Shown here: positions 36,084 to 50,104 of the stretch, in pieces
Numbering within the stretch: position 1 is the stretch's first letter
Layout: each line of letters starts with the position of its first letter
NCBI RefSeq assembly: GCF_901933205.1
Contig: NC_044572.1
Location: 26,870,501-26,934,500 of the forward strand
Length of the DNA stretch: 64,000 bases
Source of the DNA: Camarhynchus parvulus
Taxonomy: Eukaryota; Chordata; Aves; Passeriformes; Thraupidae
Direction of reading: 5' to 3'
The notes under the pieces: generated by a model
Told to the model about the DNA's origin: nothing
The model's input: the letters and a program-made list of their open reading frames with translations, nothing else
Databases searched by the model: none
Program-made: the position numbers and the translations under genes

Positions 36084-39000
36084 AGAGACCAATGTTTCTG
36101 TTAAGGAAGCAATTTAGAGGTGATGTAACACAGCCATTAATTAGAGTACCCTTCAGATATCCTAGAGAACAGATACTGACCTGTTTATCATCTAGCAATT
36201 ACCTTCCTCCTACTTGTAAACTAAGAATCAACTGAATTTCAAAATATTATCTTCATTATTATTCATCTTTTAATGCTTCTGAATGTTGTCTCACTGAACA
36301 CTAATTCCTATCTCTCTTCTAGAGACTATTAATCTTCCTCCATATTACTTTGCTCCACCCAGTCCATAGCCTGATATGTAAATTTCTTCTCAAAAATATC
36401 AAACAGATTATAAAGTTACATTTAAATGGTGATAGTTCCTTGATGTTCAGGAATATCTGGGTATGGAATAAAATGCCAAGTTTGTGTGCACAAAAATATA
36501 GACTTTATTTTCTGGAGTTATTAATCTCCAGAAATTCAAAACATACTCTGTAAAAGAAATAGTCCCTGTTGAAATAGTTAGAGCATATGCCACTTAAGCA
36601 TATTCACTAAAGGCTGCTTTCTTGACAGATATTTTAAGTCTTATGCAACAGGAGAATGTGGGCACTGAGTGGCATGACTTCCTATTGTTTATTGGGTTTT
36701 ATTGTGCTTGTGTATTTACATCCAGTCTGAATTGTAGAAGACTAGAAGAAATAAGCTGCTGTGCAGGTTAGAAAGTTTGTGATTCATTTAATATGTGATT
36801 TATTTTCACATTTTTAGGTATTTTCTTACCTACCAATTGCGCTGGGACTGACAAGTTCTGCATCTGCTGGAGTGACATTTTAAATCTCATTTGGGAGATG
36901 CCTTGCTCATTTCTACTGTGTTATGTCATGCTCTTACAATATGTGTTTGGGGTTTTTAGTAAACACTGTTTTCCTAGGAGCTATGGAATGATCCTTTAGT
37001 TTTGAATTATGCACCTGCTGGCATCATATTAAGGCCAAAAAGCTATGCTCCTGCTATCTCTTACTCATAAAATATTCAGATTCAATTAAATGACAACAGT
37101 GATCAAGGTGGAAAGGAGGATCTGTGTGTTACTGCAGCTCAAGGGTAATGATAATTGTCACCTTTAAAGTTACACAGCATAAGATGGTGATATTCCATTT
37201 TAAAAATAATGGGATTTCTACAACAGTCATCATGAGATTTGAGGTTTCTTCTGTTTTGTGTTGTTTTCTTTCACTGAAATCCAAAACATCTGGTCTAAAA
37301 AGCACACACCAATGTGTCAGATGAAGATTTATAGAATTATGGTATTTCAAAAGGAAAAGTGTTTCACAATAAACTGACACATCTGCCAGGAGTCAATATT
37401 TACTTACAGGCAGCTTTTGACATCTTGTAGAAACGTAGATTATTGTTCTTCCTCTGCCTTCTTTTTGGCTGAAATCAATATTGAAAAAATAAAAAGGAGA
37501 AAAATTGCAGTTGGCTAATCTCTTTCAAGACATTGTTGCACTGGTTCTAGGTAGCAGTAAAGGAAATTATGACATTTTACTATTTGTTTCAATATTGATC
37601 TATCTAAGCTACATCTGTTCTTTCTATGGTCAGTTTTAAGCTGTCAGTAAGACATTGTCCCCATGGCTGCATTTGATTGCTTTGTGTGTACAGCTGGACT
37701 TGTTTAAACCATGTTGGCATGTACTACATATCTGGAGAAATTAGATTTTGCCTTTGAATTAACCAAAACAATTTGTTCTACCCCTCATTCTATAATCTGT
37801 GTTTTCAATAGGTAGAAACATTTATTCTGGCACAAGTGTAAAATCTACTTTCAAGATAAACTGCATGAGTCATTGCATTACATCAGATTCTAGTAAGGAA
37901 AAAGTCAGTTGTGAATCTCAATTTTAATTTTGTCTTCTTTCTTTTGTTTAGAAAATGTGTTACGTTAAAACAAAAAGAAAACAATGATAATAACAATGAT
38001 GATACCTTGGTAGAATATATTTAAACATTTTCCTCTTTCTCAGAACAGGATAGTTTCTCAGTCAAAAAAAGATACAAAAACCCCCGTATGTTATTGAGTA
38101 TCTGACTTGAAATAATTAGTCTGGAGGCTTAAATTGTCCTAGATTGGCCTAAAGTCTAGAGTTATCTCTGTTCAGGCTATCCCTGCTGGGCATATTAGAG
38201 AATGCAATGACAGATTTTTTGAAAAGCAAGTTTGCTGAATTCTCACCTCCTGGTTACACTTTCTAAGAATATTTTTTAAAAATTCGGGGCAAAACAATCA
38301 ATAACTTCAATTGAAACTATAAGAATACATTTACTTGAAATATCCTTGAAATGAATGTGTATAAGACACACAGAGTTCTGAAAACCAGAATATATTAGCC
38401 AGCTTTTGGATAAGTCATGATTTTGTGTGCCCCACCACAAGCCTGTGAAACTTCCCTAAAATCCTTTTTGAACCTCAATATATTCCACCTCTCTGAAAGC
38501 AAATGCCTCCCCTGTATGCACTCTCATATTTTCATAAAACATGTAGCGACATAATCTGGGGTTTTTTGCATCTTTTGTTCGTCTGATTGTTGCCCAATGG
38601 ATTAAAGACAAGAGAAGATATATACAAGCAGACTAACAAACAAGCAGTGTGATTGGACATTTTTTGCATGAAACTGGATAAAACATGCAGCTGTCTTACC
38701 AAGAGTATAATTCACTTACTAAGGAGAAGAAACAGTGCAATAAGACTTTGTACTCTGAAAACATCAGAAAAGAAATTGTGTGTGAAGCTGTGAATGCAAT
38801 CTGGAGAAAAGTGCAGGTAGCATGTGGAGAAGCAAAAGCAGAATAAAAATGCACACACTTTAATGCAGTGATTGTACTTTTAAAATTTCCAGACATTGAT
38901 TTGAAATAGATCCCATTCCAAAGGATTATATGTATTGGCTTACTTGAGAAAACTCAATTTAGCCTAAGGAAAAGTGGGTCACAGATTACTGCTTTTACAG

Positions 39001-41624
39001 AAATGACTTTGAAGAATTTTAATGTAAGAGTAGACAGGAGATGACTGAGTAGCCATCATAAAATACCTTTAAGTTTTGAACTTGGTATAAGAACATCTGA
39101 ACAAGCTTAATGCACTGAGTACTGTTGGTGCAATAAAAAAAGTCAAGAACATTGGATTGTATTGCTAGAGGGCACAAAATATAAATCAAAGCAGTTGATA
39201 CCGTATCCATGTAAGCTATAAATTGAACATTACTTAGAATGGTGTATATAGTTCTGGCCCTATATTTTAGCAAGGGTATAACTGTGCTTGACGAGGGGCT
39301 GTATATTATATTAACCTGTAGACTAAAGTCATGCGCTAAAGATTTATGTAATAATTACAATTGCAGGAAAAAACCCAAACTTTACTAAGATTCATTAATT
39401 AAAGACTATTCATTTATTGGCTACTTTAACAAACAAGCTGTTGACAGCAACTCTGAACCTGACTGCAAGTTAAAATTGCACTTTTTCTAAATATGAAGGC
39501 TCTGAGTCTATTATTTTCCAGACCATATTAAAAGACAGAATTCAGACTCTCAGCAGTCATCAGTTTTATGACTCATGCCTTGAAGAAGGTAGCCCAGCTC
39601 AATAAAATCCAGATCCAGCACTGTAGTCCAGGCAATGAGTGTGATCACAGATCCAGGGAGAAATCCAAACCCATACAGATCTGTGGCAAGTTTCCTTGCA
39701 GGGTATTTCAGGATAATATGCAAATGATGGAATGAGATAATTTTACAGCATAGTCACCTATACTTCCTAGGGAAATGGAATTAAATAAATTTGTTATATA
39801 TTGAAGGCAGAAAAATGTTAGTCTGTTTTGTACTTGGAAAGAAAGTCTTCAAATAGGGTGTCAGGAAATACTACATTCACTGTTTTGAGGAGAAAGCTTC
39901 TATATATATATGAGAAAAAAGAACTGGGTTTTTACTCTCCCTTGACAATGAACATCAAGATGTTTTGATATCTTCTGTTTATTATGTTTTTTTCTGGGAA
40001 TTTGAAGCTGAAATTCACTTCAATATTATCTTATTTTTGAAAAAAATTGTTTCATTCCATGACCCATGAAGTAAAGCACACAGCGCTGGATTAATTTAGA
40101 TTAAGAGAAACAACAAGGAAAAAAAATACAAAGAGAAATCTTCAATGAGACAACAGCATGGGTGCCTTTTCTCTAGGGATTATAGCATTGTTTCCAATCA
40201 AAGTGGCACGATAGCTTTATATGGAAGGGAAGTTCTGAAATTTAATGGTGCAATACATAAGCAAATAAGTGATATTTTACAACAAATGTGAACTGCACAT
40301 TTACATTTATCTCTTTTTTTTGTTCTTGGCTTGAGTAACAGTGAATTAACTGCTCCACATTATCCATCTTTATTTTTTTTACTCTTGAAAATAATTTAAA
40401 GCATGTAGTGGAAGTGCATAGATTTGTCGATTTTGTAGAGATACAGAAAAATGGTAATAGCTTGTGTTGCATCCCAGTGACACTGATAATGACCTTTTTT
40501 TCCCTTAAATCTGTTGCTTTCAATTTACTTGATGCTAACAGTTTAACGTATGGCTTTTAACAGGTGCACTGTTGTGCATCTTCTACTTTTAAGTGAAAGA
40601 CCATTTTCAAGCATCTCCTGTCTTCCTTTAGTCATGGCAACAGGGAAAATAACTGCTTCTATATGCCATTTGAGCCATAACGAAGTGATATGAAAAAAAG
40701 TGTTAAAGTAAATCTTAGAATCATATGGGAAGCAGGCACAGACTGCAGAGGCTCTTTTGCCTTTTCTATAGGTTCTTTCAACAAGACATAGTTTTATTAC
40801 ATTCCTGCAGTATTACTGCTACTCTCAACTGACATAAAATCTATACTCATAGGAACTTGGCAAATACTATCATAAAAGACTAGTTCCTATGGCACAGGTG
40901 TCTTAGAATACATGTACAAAATTATGACTTTGAACAAAAGACTTCCAAAGGACATGGATCTAGGATCCTGTTTTCAGTGTGATATTTTAGATGACTGAAA
41001 TATTTATAGAAAGGGTCCCCAAAATGTAAGTACCAAGCTTTTCTGATCTTGAATTTCTTCATTTCAAATTTGTATGAGACTAATGATTCAGGGTAGATTT
41101 TTTCAGCAGTTATGCTTAAAATAAATAAAATAGACAGCAGATATATACAAATACATTGTTTTGCCAGCAGAAAAGTCCTTATAGTAGAGTAAAAGAGGAA
41201 AAGAGTCTGATGGTTAAGCAGAAATCCTGAATAACTGACAAATAATTACCTTGTCACAATAATACTGTTTGCTGCATTATGTGCTCTTGATTTCATCTTT
41301 CATTGACAATTTTGAATCACTGTCATATAGCAATAACACTTGCACATTTCTATGGGTTTGTGATAAATTTTTAGTGACCTTAAAAATGGGATGCATTTTG
41401 TGCAAGGCATTGTAATCATGGTGTGGAATGTATAAATGTACTATACATGTCTGTTTTTTTCATAAGTCTCAACTCCTTGTAACAATTAAGGTCTTTGAAA
41501 AGCTGCAGTGCATCTCAGAACTAGACACAATACACTTTCCATCTAACTGTGAAACAAATAATAGAACCTTATTTTCTAGGGACATTTTAAAAGAATTCTT
41601 ACTCTTCCTCTTCTCTTTCTGCAG

Positions 41625-41675
41625 CCATGTCCTAGAGTGTCCAGCACTGAACTGAGGTCAGTGTTTCACCACCTG
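41625..41675 (+). CDS. candidate internal exon (phase 0-0), unknown
   Basis: Among the best splice-site pairs in the window: acceptor tcttctctttctgcag and donor CACCTG|gtatgt. It has 17 codons in phase 0: PCPRVSSTELRSVFHHL. It would join in phase to 42876-42941. An internal GAG|gtcagt is an alternative donor. Short, so openness alone says little. Confidence 0.25.
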
Positions 41676-42875
41676 GTATGTACAGTTTGAAAATTGCAGC
41701 ATCTAAACCATTCAAGGAGCTGTACTCTACACTGCATAAACTGGCATTTACCCTTAAGAAGCAACAACTATAATTTTTTTTCTGATATTTTTATTTTTTT
41801 AAAGCAAAGGAATTAAATTTTTATCAAATAAAAGAAGCACATCTGAATTAAAATTTATAAAGTTTTTCAGTTACTGCTACTAAAAATTACTGTGAAATAT
41901 CTTTTCTTGTTTTCCCAGAAAATAAAAAGCCCAACCAAACAGCAACAACAAAACAAACTCACCCCAAAAAACTACAGATATCTCACTTCCAATTTAAGGA
42001 AAAATAAAAATCATGAAATGTGAATCTGAGATGATGGATGAACAACTTAGTTTCCAGTGTAAGCTACTAAAAATAAGTGTTTCATGATCAAAATGTCACA
42101 TCTGCTGTAATCTTACATTAATTCAATCACATAATCACCACATCATGGTTACTGTAAAGCCCAAAATGTTCTATGCACTATATAGGTTGATAAGGTTTTT
42201 GGAGCCAAGATGAGCAGTGATTCCTTGTTGGTCTAGGAAGTTCTATGCCTTGTATGATGCAGAAGTTTAGATTAGATTATTTTAATGATTTCTCAAAGAA
42301 TATGACTGACAAAATTATGATACAATCTTCACTGTCTCAGTGAAACTATTGCAGAATTCTTTAGCTTTTCATGGAATCAGCTGATAGCATGTATCTTCAA
42401 TCAGTGATATCTGATACCTTATATCAGACAGCAAAATACTGTACAATAGTTTGTGAATATTCATTCACCTGCCATTTCTCAGAAAACACATATTCCAAAG
42501 CACAGAAATATCATACTATGATTCAAGTCTATACTACTTGAGGATTTTCTGTATTTCTTCAGTGAATGTCTGATGCCACTTCTTTAGTGTAGCCTTTTAA
42601 AAGACCCCCTTTATGACTTTTTCAATTGCATGTGGTCTTCAATCCTTAAATCTTATTACCATATTTATTGAAAGAGATCAAATCCAAACAAACAATTAGA
42701 AATAGAAGTAAACTGGGAGGTTACTGCTCTATCTGTAGATTCAGTTCCCAAAACAACCATCATTCAAACTCGTAAGACTATCTCAGATCCAAATTCTACC
42801 AACTGGCCCCTTCACGTCTAACAATGCATTTGGGGAAAATGAATTTTTATGAAATCTTCATTTTCTTTCTTATAG

Positions 42876-42941
42876 AGAACCTCTGAGACACATAAAAGAC
42901 ATCTGAGAGACACTATAAACATAATTACCCAAGAGAGCCAG
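42876..42941 (+). CDS. candidate internal exon (phase 0-0), unknown
   Basis: Acceptor cattttctttcttatag and donor AGCCAG|gtactt bound 66 nt. Phase 0 gives RTSETHKRHLRDTINIITQE plus two residues, a polar helical peptide. It fits in phase between 41625-41675 and 50105-50173. Confidence 0.25.
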
Positions 42942-43453
42942 GTACTTATAGCATACATATAATGAAATATCCACCTCTCTTGAGTAATTATGTGTGTATC
43001 AAAATGTTTACTGGTAATTGGGAAACCTGACCCACCACCTAGCCAAGGTGCTGGGGTTTTGTTTGGTACATGACGAAGTTACCTTGAAAAAAAATTATTG
43101 TTAAGGACTACACAGAATATTCTTTCATCATCATACATTGCAGAAGCAGGATGGAGGATAACACAAAAGAGGTGAGATGAAAGGAGAATTGCAAAGGAAG
43201 CCAGACTTCTAAAAGGAGCCCTGTGATCTCTCTTTCTCTACAATGGGTGTCTTCCCCCCTGACTAGTTCAATGTTATATTAAGTAACAACTATGTGACAT
43301 TTACTACATCCAGTATGCAGAGAAAGGCAAAGAAAGCACTGTAGTACCCATTAGGATGAATCAGCTTATCAAATAAAAAAACAAATTTTCATCTGCAACT
43401 TGAAGCAAAACAAACTTTTTTGAGGATGGTATATATGCACAGTTGTGTCTGCA
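42942..43453. other. no firm gene
   Basis: AT-rich, nothing recognised. Confidence 0.6.
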
Positions 43454-43540
43454 TGTGTATATGCATATACATATATATATATGTACACACATACATATAT
43501 ATATCTATATATATACCTATGTATACGTATACAAATATAA
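43454..43540. repeat. AT/TATG-rich alternating purine-pyrimidine repeat
   Basis: Degenerate (TA)n with ATATG, ACAC and TACGTA variants. Strong alternating purine-pyrimidine character and several short palindromes. Confidence 0.9.
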
Positions 43541-46244
43541 TATGTCTAAAAACTCTGTGAAGGTTAATGTCACAGGTCTTTTATGCTTATCTCCACTAGT
43601 GTCCATTTTCTTTTAATCTGACTAGGACAGAGATGTCTTCAGTCAATAATCTCATTCATCACAGTTGACGATGGTAACAGCAGTTTTGATGGGAACATTT
43701 AAGTCATAAAAGGATGCCTTCAAGCACTCTCGACGCCTTCTGGCTATTTTCACAAAAAACTCATCAGTATTAATGTAGCATTAAGTATAGATGTCTTTGC
43801 CAGATAACAGCAACAAAAAATTGCCTGAAGGTTTGTCCCTCCTCTTGCAGTTGCTTGCCTCCCCTACTTTACCTGTTCACATCAGACAGAGGTGGGCTTT
43901 GGCTAGGCACCTTAGACAATGAGTGTGATGGGACCACACCATTCCAAGACATGGCTATGGCACAGTTGTGTGACTTTTCTCCCTTCCTTGTGACATCAGG
44001 AAAGATTCACAAGCAGGTGCTTATTCTTGGGTCCTACTCCTCCCCATTTCAGACAAAGCAAGGTATATTACTCACTATTGCTCAGTTTCCTCAGGGCGCA
44101 ATATTTGTATTCCTATGAGTCTGAAGTGTCTCTTGCATAATTACTTTTTTTGTCTGCCATTTTAGTAGCCTTTCTGCTATGGCTGGTGTGTTACAACTGT
44201 CAGTGTCACAGAACACCCATTTGACAGTGATGTGAGTAATTTGTCTTTTATGGCATGATCCTTGGTAGTGATTTTAGATACAAATCCTTCTACAATGCAT
44301 GTAGTCCATTGAGATCAAAGAGAGCATGAGAGAGAAAACTGACTCAAAGCTAGCAATGAGAAATTAAGATCTCTCTTAGCCTGCCATTCTTTACATTTTA
44401 CTTCTCTGCAGTTGTATATTGCTGTATGTCAGGGTAGTGCCAAGTTGCTTTCCAGATAAAATAAGCTATTGTAGAACAGTTCCCTGGAATTGCTTCTCTT
44501 ACATCTGTGCTGTTACCTATGAAGGGCTAGAGTATGGGCTTGAGCTTTACTAAGTGATTATAATTACTGTTTAATTGTGAACAGACTACCAAACTCCATG
44601 ACAGTCTTTCTAACTTGCACTCCACAGACAATATTTTGACACATTTCAAGGACTGCACAAATCAAAGACTGTTCCAAACAAGCAGCCACCCTCTTTTGAC
44701 AGGGAAGTTAGTTTTTCAGTGTATCAAGGAACAGCTGCTTTTCATACTTCCCTTCAGGACCAAAGAATGGACTGTTGCTCTTTTCCTTTGGTCCACTTGT
44801 CTTCTGGAGTGCTGTGTATTTCTTTTCCAATACAGATGGCAACACTTGAGCACAAGGCTCAGTGCCCACAATGTAAGTGGAAAATCTCCATTGCTATTCA
44901 ACATTCTTTGATGCCCCCTCAGACATTGCTGAGCTTTTCCATCTACTCAGTTCCTTCCTGTGGGAATGCACAATGCACTACACCTAAGTTACTCTGATCC
45001 TTTTCTCCTGACCCACAAAAAAGAGGTTTTCTATGCTGAGTAACTGCATCATCCTCTTCAGTGTATTCAGTCTCCAGGCCTTCAAGGAGAAGGACCCAGA
45101 TCTTTCTAACAGATAGCTTTCTTCTCACTTGCAATAAATTAAAAGTTATTAGGTGATTTGAATTATCTCCATGCTTTTTTCTTTTGCTGCAAAAATATAC
45201 ATGTATGTTAGTAAAAAGCTCCTGGCTTATGGCCATGAATACAAGTTTCTCTTCCTCTGTCTCTCTCTCTCCCTCTCCAGGCACTGATGCATAAATCCAA
45301 TTATCTTTCATTCAGTCCTTCACTTGACTTTTCCTCATCTCATTTCTAAAGATCCCAGCTGTGCTAGTTTATTGTACATGCATCCAGCATCAGAACTAGT
45401 AAGCATTTCACAAACTGCTGGAACACCTTCAAATTTACTGTTGTGTAAGCCTCAACTGGTTAACTTACCTAGTGTCAATAAAAAACTTCTTGGATTTCAT
45501 TTTCTTGAAGAATATTCACAGAAAAGACTGAGAAGTGAAACTAGAGGGATCTTCAGTAATCACCAGCGAAAACAAATATTTCATATTTCCTTTTTATTGT
45601 TTTTTTTTTCTTTTCTAAGAGAGTATAAATAAAACAGGAAAAGAAGATTTAAACTGAGGTCACAGAGTTCATCAACGTGTAAATACAGAAGCACAGTGGG
45701 CATTGGGCATTTTTTTTTACTAGAGGGAAGCTTGGAGCCTATTTTTTTCAAGAGATATTATAATAAGTCTAAAAGACAGAATCAACTCTGATAACTTTAA
45801 TTTATTTCTTTTTTAACAGATGAGATAATCTTGCTACCTCATCCTCATAGATCTGGAAGTAATTTCTTCTTACTTAGTGAATAAAATCGGTGCCTTGATG
45901 AAATGAGAATTTCTTATTCTTGCAATCTCAGCAGTGCTGTCTTTAGAGTTACAGGAATGGTAAATCTCTCTCTTATTCAGTTGCATTAGGTTATGGTCAA
46001 ATAAAGTTGAAGTAAATATCTCGTCTTTGTAACTTTAAATCTACTTATAACAGTTTTCCAGGAAAACGTGCACTATTTTCATAAAACATTAGCATAAGTT
46101 GCCAAATTAAGCTAGTTGGAAAAAAAGAGCTTAGAAACCTGTACTAGCTATTTATTATGTATATACCATACCTGTTTCTTGTTGGTTTTGGTTTGATTTT
46201 TGCTTTGTTTGTTTAGTTGGTTTTTTTTGTTTTTTGAGTAGGGA
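43541..46244. other. no firm gene
   Basis: Moderate-length open frames occur on both strands at 43855-44118, 44615-44997 and 44943-45311. They overlap each other and look like nothing I know. A minus-strand ideal donor (CACTAG|gtaagt near 45470) has stops in the adjoining sequence. No repeat recognised. Confidence 0.45.
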
Positions 46245-46393
46245 GAGATGTTCAGGGACATTTATTGAAGGCAAATAATGCAAAGAATCTATTTAAGGTA
46301 AATAAAGCAAACCAGCAAATAGCTATAGTTAGAGGGAGTCTAGCTCGCAGCTCTGTAGCATCATCCCCAGTGTTGTATCAGTTCTTCACTTGA
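46245..46393 (-). ncRNA. candidate 3'-terminal exon of a minus-strand transcript
   Basis: On the minus strand a strong acceptor (ctcctcaattctttcag) is followed by about 130 bases ending in AATAAA at 46266-46261; the 3' end near 46245 is assumed. In the frame carried from 46488-46713 it meets a stop after two codons, so it would be mostly 3' UTR or part of a non-coding RNA. Confidence 0.25.
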
Positions 46394-46487
46394 CTGAAAG
46401 AATTGAGGAGGGGGAGGTGAGAGAAGACTGAGCAGCCACAAGCACTTTCCTGTGTTTAGAAATAAATTGATAACTTTCTACACTTAC

Positions 46488-46713
46488 AGTGGTTGGTAAC
46501 ATAACCCATTGCTGGAAAAATTAAGTATTTCTGGCCAGGCAAAACCTCATGCAGGACAATAAGCACCAAGAGAGGAGTCATTGCTTCCTGGAGAAAGCAG
46601 TTCTGGGGTTTGAAGGCATTTCCCTGAGTCAGTACCGTCATTCTAGTGAGGCCAATGAAAAGCCAGTCAGGGCTGGAGATCCCCTTAAAGGTGAAGGCAG
46701 AAGGCATGTCATA
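46488..46713 (-). CDS. candidate minus-strand exon, 75 open codons, unknown
   Basis: On the minus strand an excellent acceptor (tctttttcccctccag) and donor CACT|gtaagtg bound 226 nt. Exactly one frame is open throughout. The peptide starts YDMPSAFTFKGISSPDWLF and contains a hydrophobic stretch (MTPLLVLIVLHEVL). GC content is above background. It could be an exon of a membrane protein, of a lncRNA, or part of an old insertion. The plus strand is also open here for 85 codons, which weakens the coding argument. Confidence 0.27.
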
Positions 46714-48745
46714 CTGGAGGGGAAAAAGAACAAAGATTCTACCATAGGGAAAAGGCAAGGAGACTCTGTGTGGGGATCTGCGTGTTTTGAAAACTTGACA
46801 TTGTAGCCTCTTAAGCAGATTGTTTTCAAAACAAGGTTCACTGGCTACAGACCAGAGTTATTCCTCCTTTTTCTGCCATGGTAAGTTAGCTTTCAGACTC
46901 ATTTTAAGAGCAACTTCAATTTTCTAAACAGTTAGCATGGCAATCTCTGCAAACATCTGGAAGCATGTGACTACTATTACTGACTGGAGCACACACCAGG
47001 ATTTAAAGTTCCATGGGTTCCCCTCTTACCAATTTCCAAAGTCAGATTAAATTACCTCAGAAGTAGACAAGCAGATGTAATGAGAGATCTCTGTGTTTCA
47101 CAAATGATGCTGCTTTGGGGGTTTTTTAAGTGAGCTACTTTTCTAAGTGGACATGCCCATTCACAGAGAAAATTTCTCCAGAACAAAATTGATTATCAAA
47201 AATATAAAGACAAAAGACAAAATCATAGAGGTTCAGGTATTATCTCTGAACAAACATCATCAGGATCCTGAACACGTATTTCCAATAGTGTATATGATTT
47301 TCTCAATTACTCTAAGTATGCTCCATTCCAACATATACAAAAATAAGTTCCAAAACATTAAAAACTCACACAAAATTGAAATCTTGTTTTCTTGCTATGT
47401 TTATTCACAACAGTGTTCATTTTTTGATCACTTTTAAGGTCTTTTTTTTAATTAATTCAAAACATGTAGCTGAAATAATCCCCCATGAAATATTGAAGTC
47501 GCATTTTGCTTGCCAAAAAGGCGTTTCCTTATCCTCATAGATTATTTTCAATGAATATTTATCACTTTCTCTAGAGTCAGTCAATTCCCCATACATAATT
47601 TTCATACCATTCTTTATCTCAGAGAAGATGTAAAGTCTTAAATTTTTCATTCAGTAGATAAGAAATTGAGTTGTTTTCCTGACTGTACCCCTACATAGGA
47701 CCCCCTTCTTCTGTCCTGAATTTCCATTGGTACAATTGGCCCCCCAAGGTGTACATGAGGTGTGCCAAATTTAGTAAGCCTGACATGTCTAAATAAAACT
47801 TTCAACATCTATTATGTTTCCCTTAGGGAAATTGCCATGTTTCTGGACACTCCCTTATCAAAGACAAGTGAAAAAAGGAGAATCTATTGCAGATGTGAAG
47901 ATCTACTGAAGTGGTTTGGCTATTACTACCTGTTTCTGCTTCTATTTTTGCCTGCATGTTATTAATCTCCATAATCTAATGACCTTACTGTAATTTAGTT
48001 GTAAGAAGCAAAAAGACCATAGAACAGTTTCAGCTGAGAATAAAATTATTCCTGTAGGCACAACTCCTGAATCCATGTTTGTTCAATATCAGATTTAATA
48101 AACTATGTGGAACTGAATCCTAGGTTTATTGCTTGAATAGAAAAATCTGTTGAAGATATGATAAAACAAAGCAGGTATTCCATGAAGTTTTACTTCCTGA
48201 TGAATTTTCTGTAGCTGTAATTTTGCCTTCCAATCTATTGCATCTTTGACCTGACCTACAAATTACCAAGTACTTCAGATATAGAGGTGTTTAATAGGTG
48301 ACCAGGCACTCAGCATTGCATGACTAAGGGTTGATATATGAGAAACAGTGTCCAATTCCATATTTGCAATTGATTGTGGACCCCAAAATTTGTATTCATA
48401 CATTTAATTACTGCTATAAAGCAACTGATGAGAAATGCTGATGCTGTCATTTTCATTCATAATTAATGACGCTGACCTTTCCCACTCACAATTTATTTAT
48501 GCACAAAAACTAAAAATAAGATATATTTATTTTTAAAGTTTTATAGTATTTTATTATTCTGACCTATGGATTCTAGGCATACACTCCAGCAAAAGAAGAC
48601 AAGATTTAAGGCTTAACATTTTTTTTCTAGTAGGTTATATAACTAAAACAGAGTGAATACTCCTTGTGAACGAAGCATTGTGAACAAATTCAGATCATCC
48701 AGGCATTAAGATGATCTTTTTTTAAAGAATATACCTTAGGCACTG
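46714..48745. other. no firm gene
   Basis: AT-rich. A good plus-strand donor at 46880 (CCATG|gtaagt) has only a weak acceptor 30 bases upstream. Nothing else recognised. Confidence 0.5.
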
Positions 48746-49614
48746 TGTATTGGGCTTGTATGGACAGCCTTTCATAGCAGGGGCCATAGAGGTGGCTTCT
48801 GTGAGAAGGTGCCAGAAGCCTCCTCCATGTCCAGCAGAGCCAATGTCAGGTGGCTCCAAGACAGAGGTGCCACTGAGCAAGGCTGGGCCCATCAGAAATG
48901 GTGGTAATGTCTCTGCCATGACATATTTCAGAAGGAGAAAAAAAAAACAAAAGAGCAGGTAGATGTCTGAGAGGAGGCATCCTGTGAACCTGTGGTAATC
49001 CCATGCTGGAGCAGGCTCCTGGCAGGGACCTGTAGACTTTTAGAGAGAGGAGCCCATGCTGGAGCAGGTTTCCTGGGAGGACTTGTGAGCCAGTGGGGGG
49101 CCCAGGCTGGAGCGGATTGTGCCTGAAGGAAAGCACCCTGTGGCAGAGGGACCCACACTGGAGGAGTCTGTGGAGAACTGTTGCTGTGGGACAGACTAAG
49201 GCTGCAGAAGTTCATGAGGACTGTCTCCTGTGGGAGGAACTCCATTTTGGAGCAGGGGAAAGACTCCACTCCCTGAGCAGTGGGAAAAGCAACATGCGAT
49301 GAACAGACCATAACCCCCATTCCCACTGGGGCAGAATATAGAGCTGGGAAGGAGGGAGGAGTAGGGGGAAGGTGATTTAAGGTCTTATTTTACTTCTCAT
49401 TATCCTCCTCTGATTTTGTTAGTAATACATGCAAAAAATAGCCTAAATTCTTTCCTATTTTGTCTGCGTTGGTATCTAATGAGTGATCTCTCCTTGTCCT
49501 TGTCTCAACCCATGAAACCTTTGTTATATTTTCTCTCCGCTGTCCAGCTGCAGAGCAGAGTGATAGAAAGGCTTTGGTGGGTGCCTGGTATCCAGCCATG
49601 GTCAACCTACTACA
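48746..49614 (+). mobile_element. ERV solo LTR, family 1, with 5-bp target duplication
   Basis: Starts TGTATTGGGCTTGTATGG and ends GGTCAACCTACTACA, so it has TG...CA termini, and it is 869 bp. It is flanked on both sides by the identical 5-mer CACTG (48741-48745 and 49615-49619). GC-rich repeated 'CATGCTGGAGCAGG' blocks occupy the first half. The second half is T-rich with the CTTATTTTACTTCTCATTATC block shared with the copy at 59779. A 5-bp duplication is usual for ERVL- and many ERV1-type integrations. There is no internal viral sequence, so it is a solo LTR left by recombination. Confidence 0.92.
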
Positions 49615-50104
49615 CACTGAAATAACAACATGTGAATGTCAAGTGATAATGAGAATATGGATTGGATAGGTTCTTATACCCCTCTTGTATCACAGATATT
49701 TCTTATGTCAAAGAAACTGACCTATATGTGTTTCTTTCTGCTAAAAATATCTTAGATTGCCCCATTATTTCATATTGTTACTGACCATTGATTGTTTTCT
49801 TTTAAAATTATTCTTATATGGGTATTATTAAAGCCCAAGTTTTTCTATGGATGTTGTAACCTACCATCATTTATTTCTATGAATTTAAAAAACATTGCAT
49901 ATAGGATTATAATCAGTAAGAACTTCTATAATTTTAAGAGGGTTAGGTATTTTTGTGCTAGTCTTGGCAAAAAACTTGAGACTCTCTTTTCAAGTCATTT
50001 CATGTAACTCTTCATGGGAAATATGAAGCGAAGGAAGCATGCCTAATATTGGCAATCTATAATTAAACATTTGAGCTTTCTAGGTGTTTGCATTTTATTT
50101 ACAG
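49615..50104. other. no firm gene
   Basis: AT-rich sequence after the LTR; nothing recognised. Confidence 0.6.

Larger units (their letters stand above)
32037..41624. other. long intron-like or intergenic stretch, no firm gene
   Basis: No interspersed repeat recognised in 9.6 kb. Candidate exon-like segments with good splice sites include 32130-32179, 32603-32628, 33444-33507, 33801-33854 and 34138-34198. They can be chained in phase, but each is short and open in more than one frame, so I do not call them. A short (TAAT)n run lies at 33250-33266, and a GC-rich block at 35975-36083 is listed separately. Confidence 0.4.
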
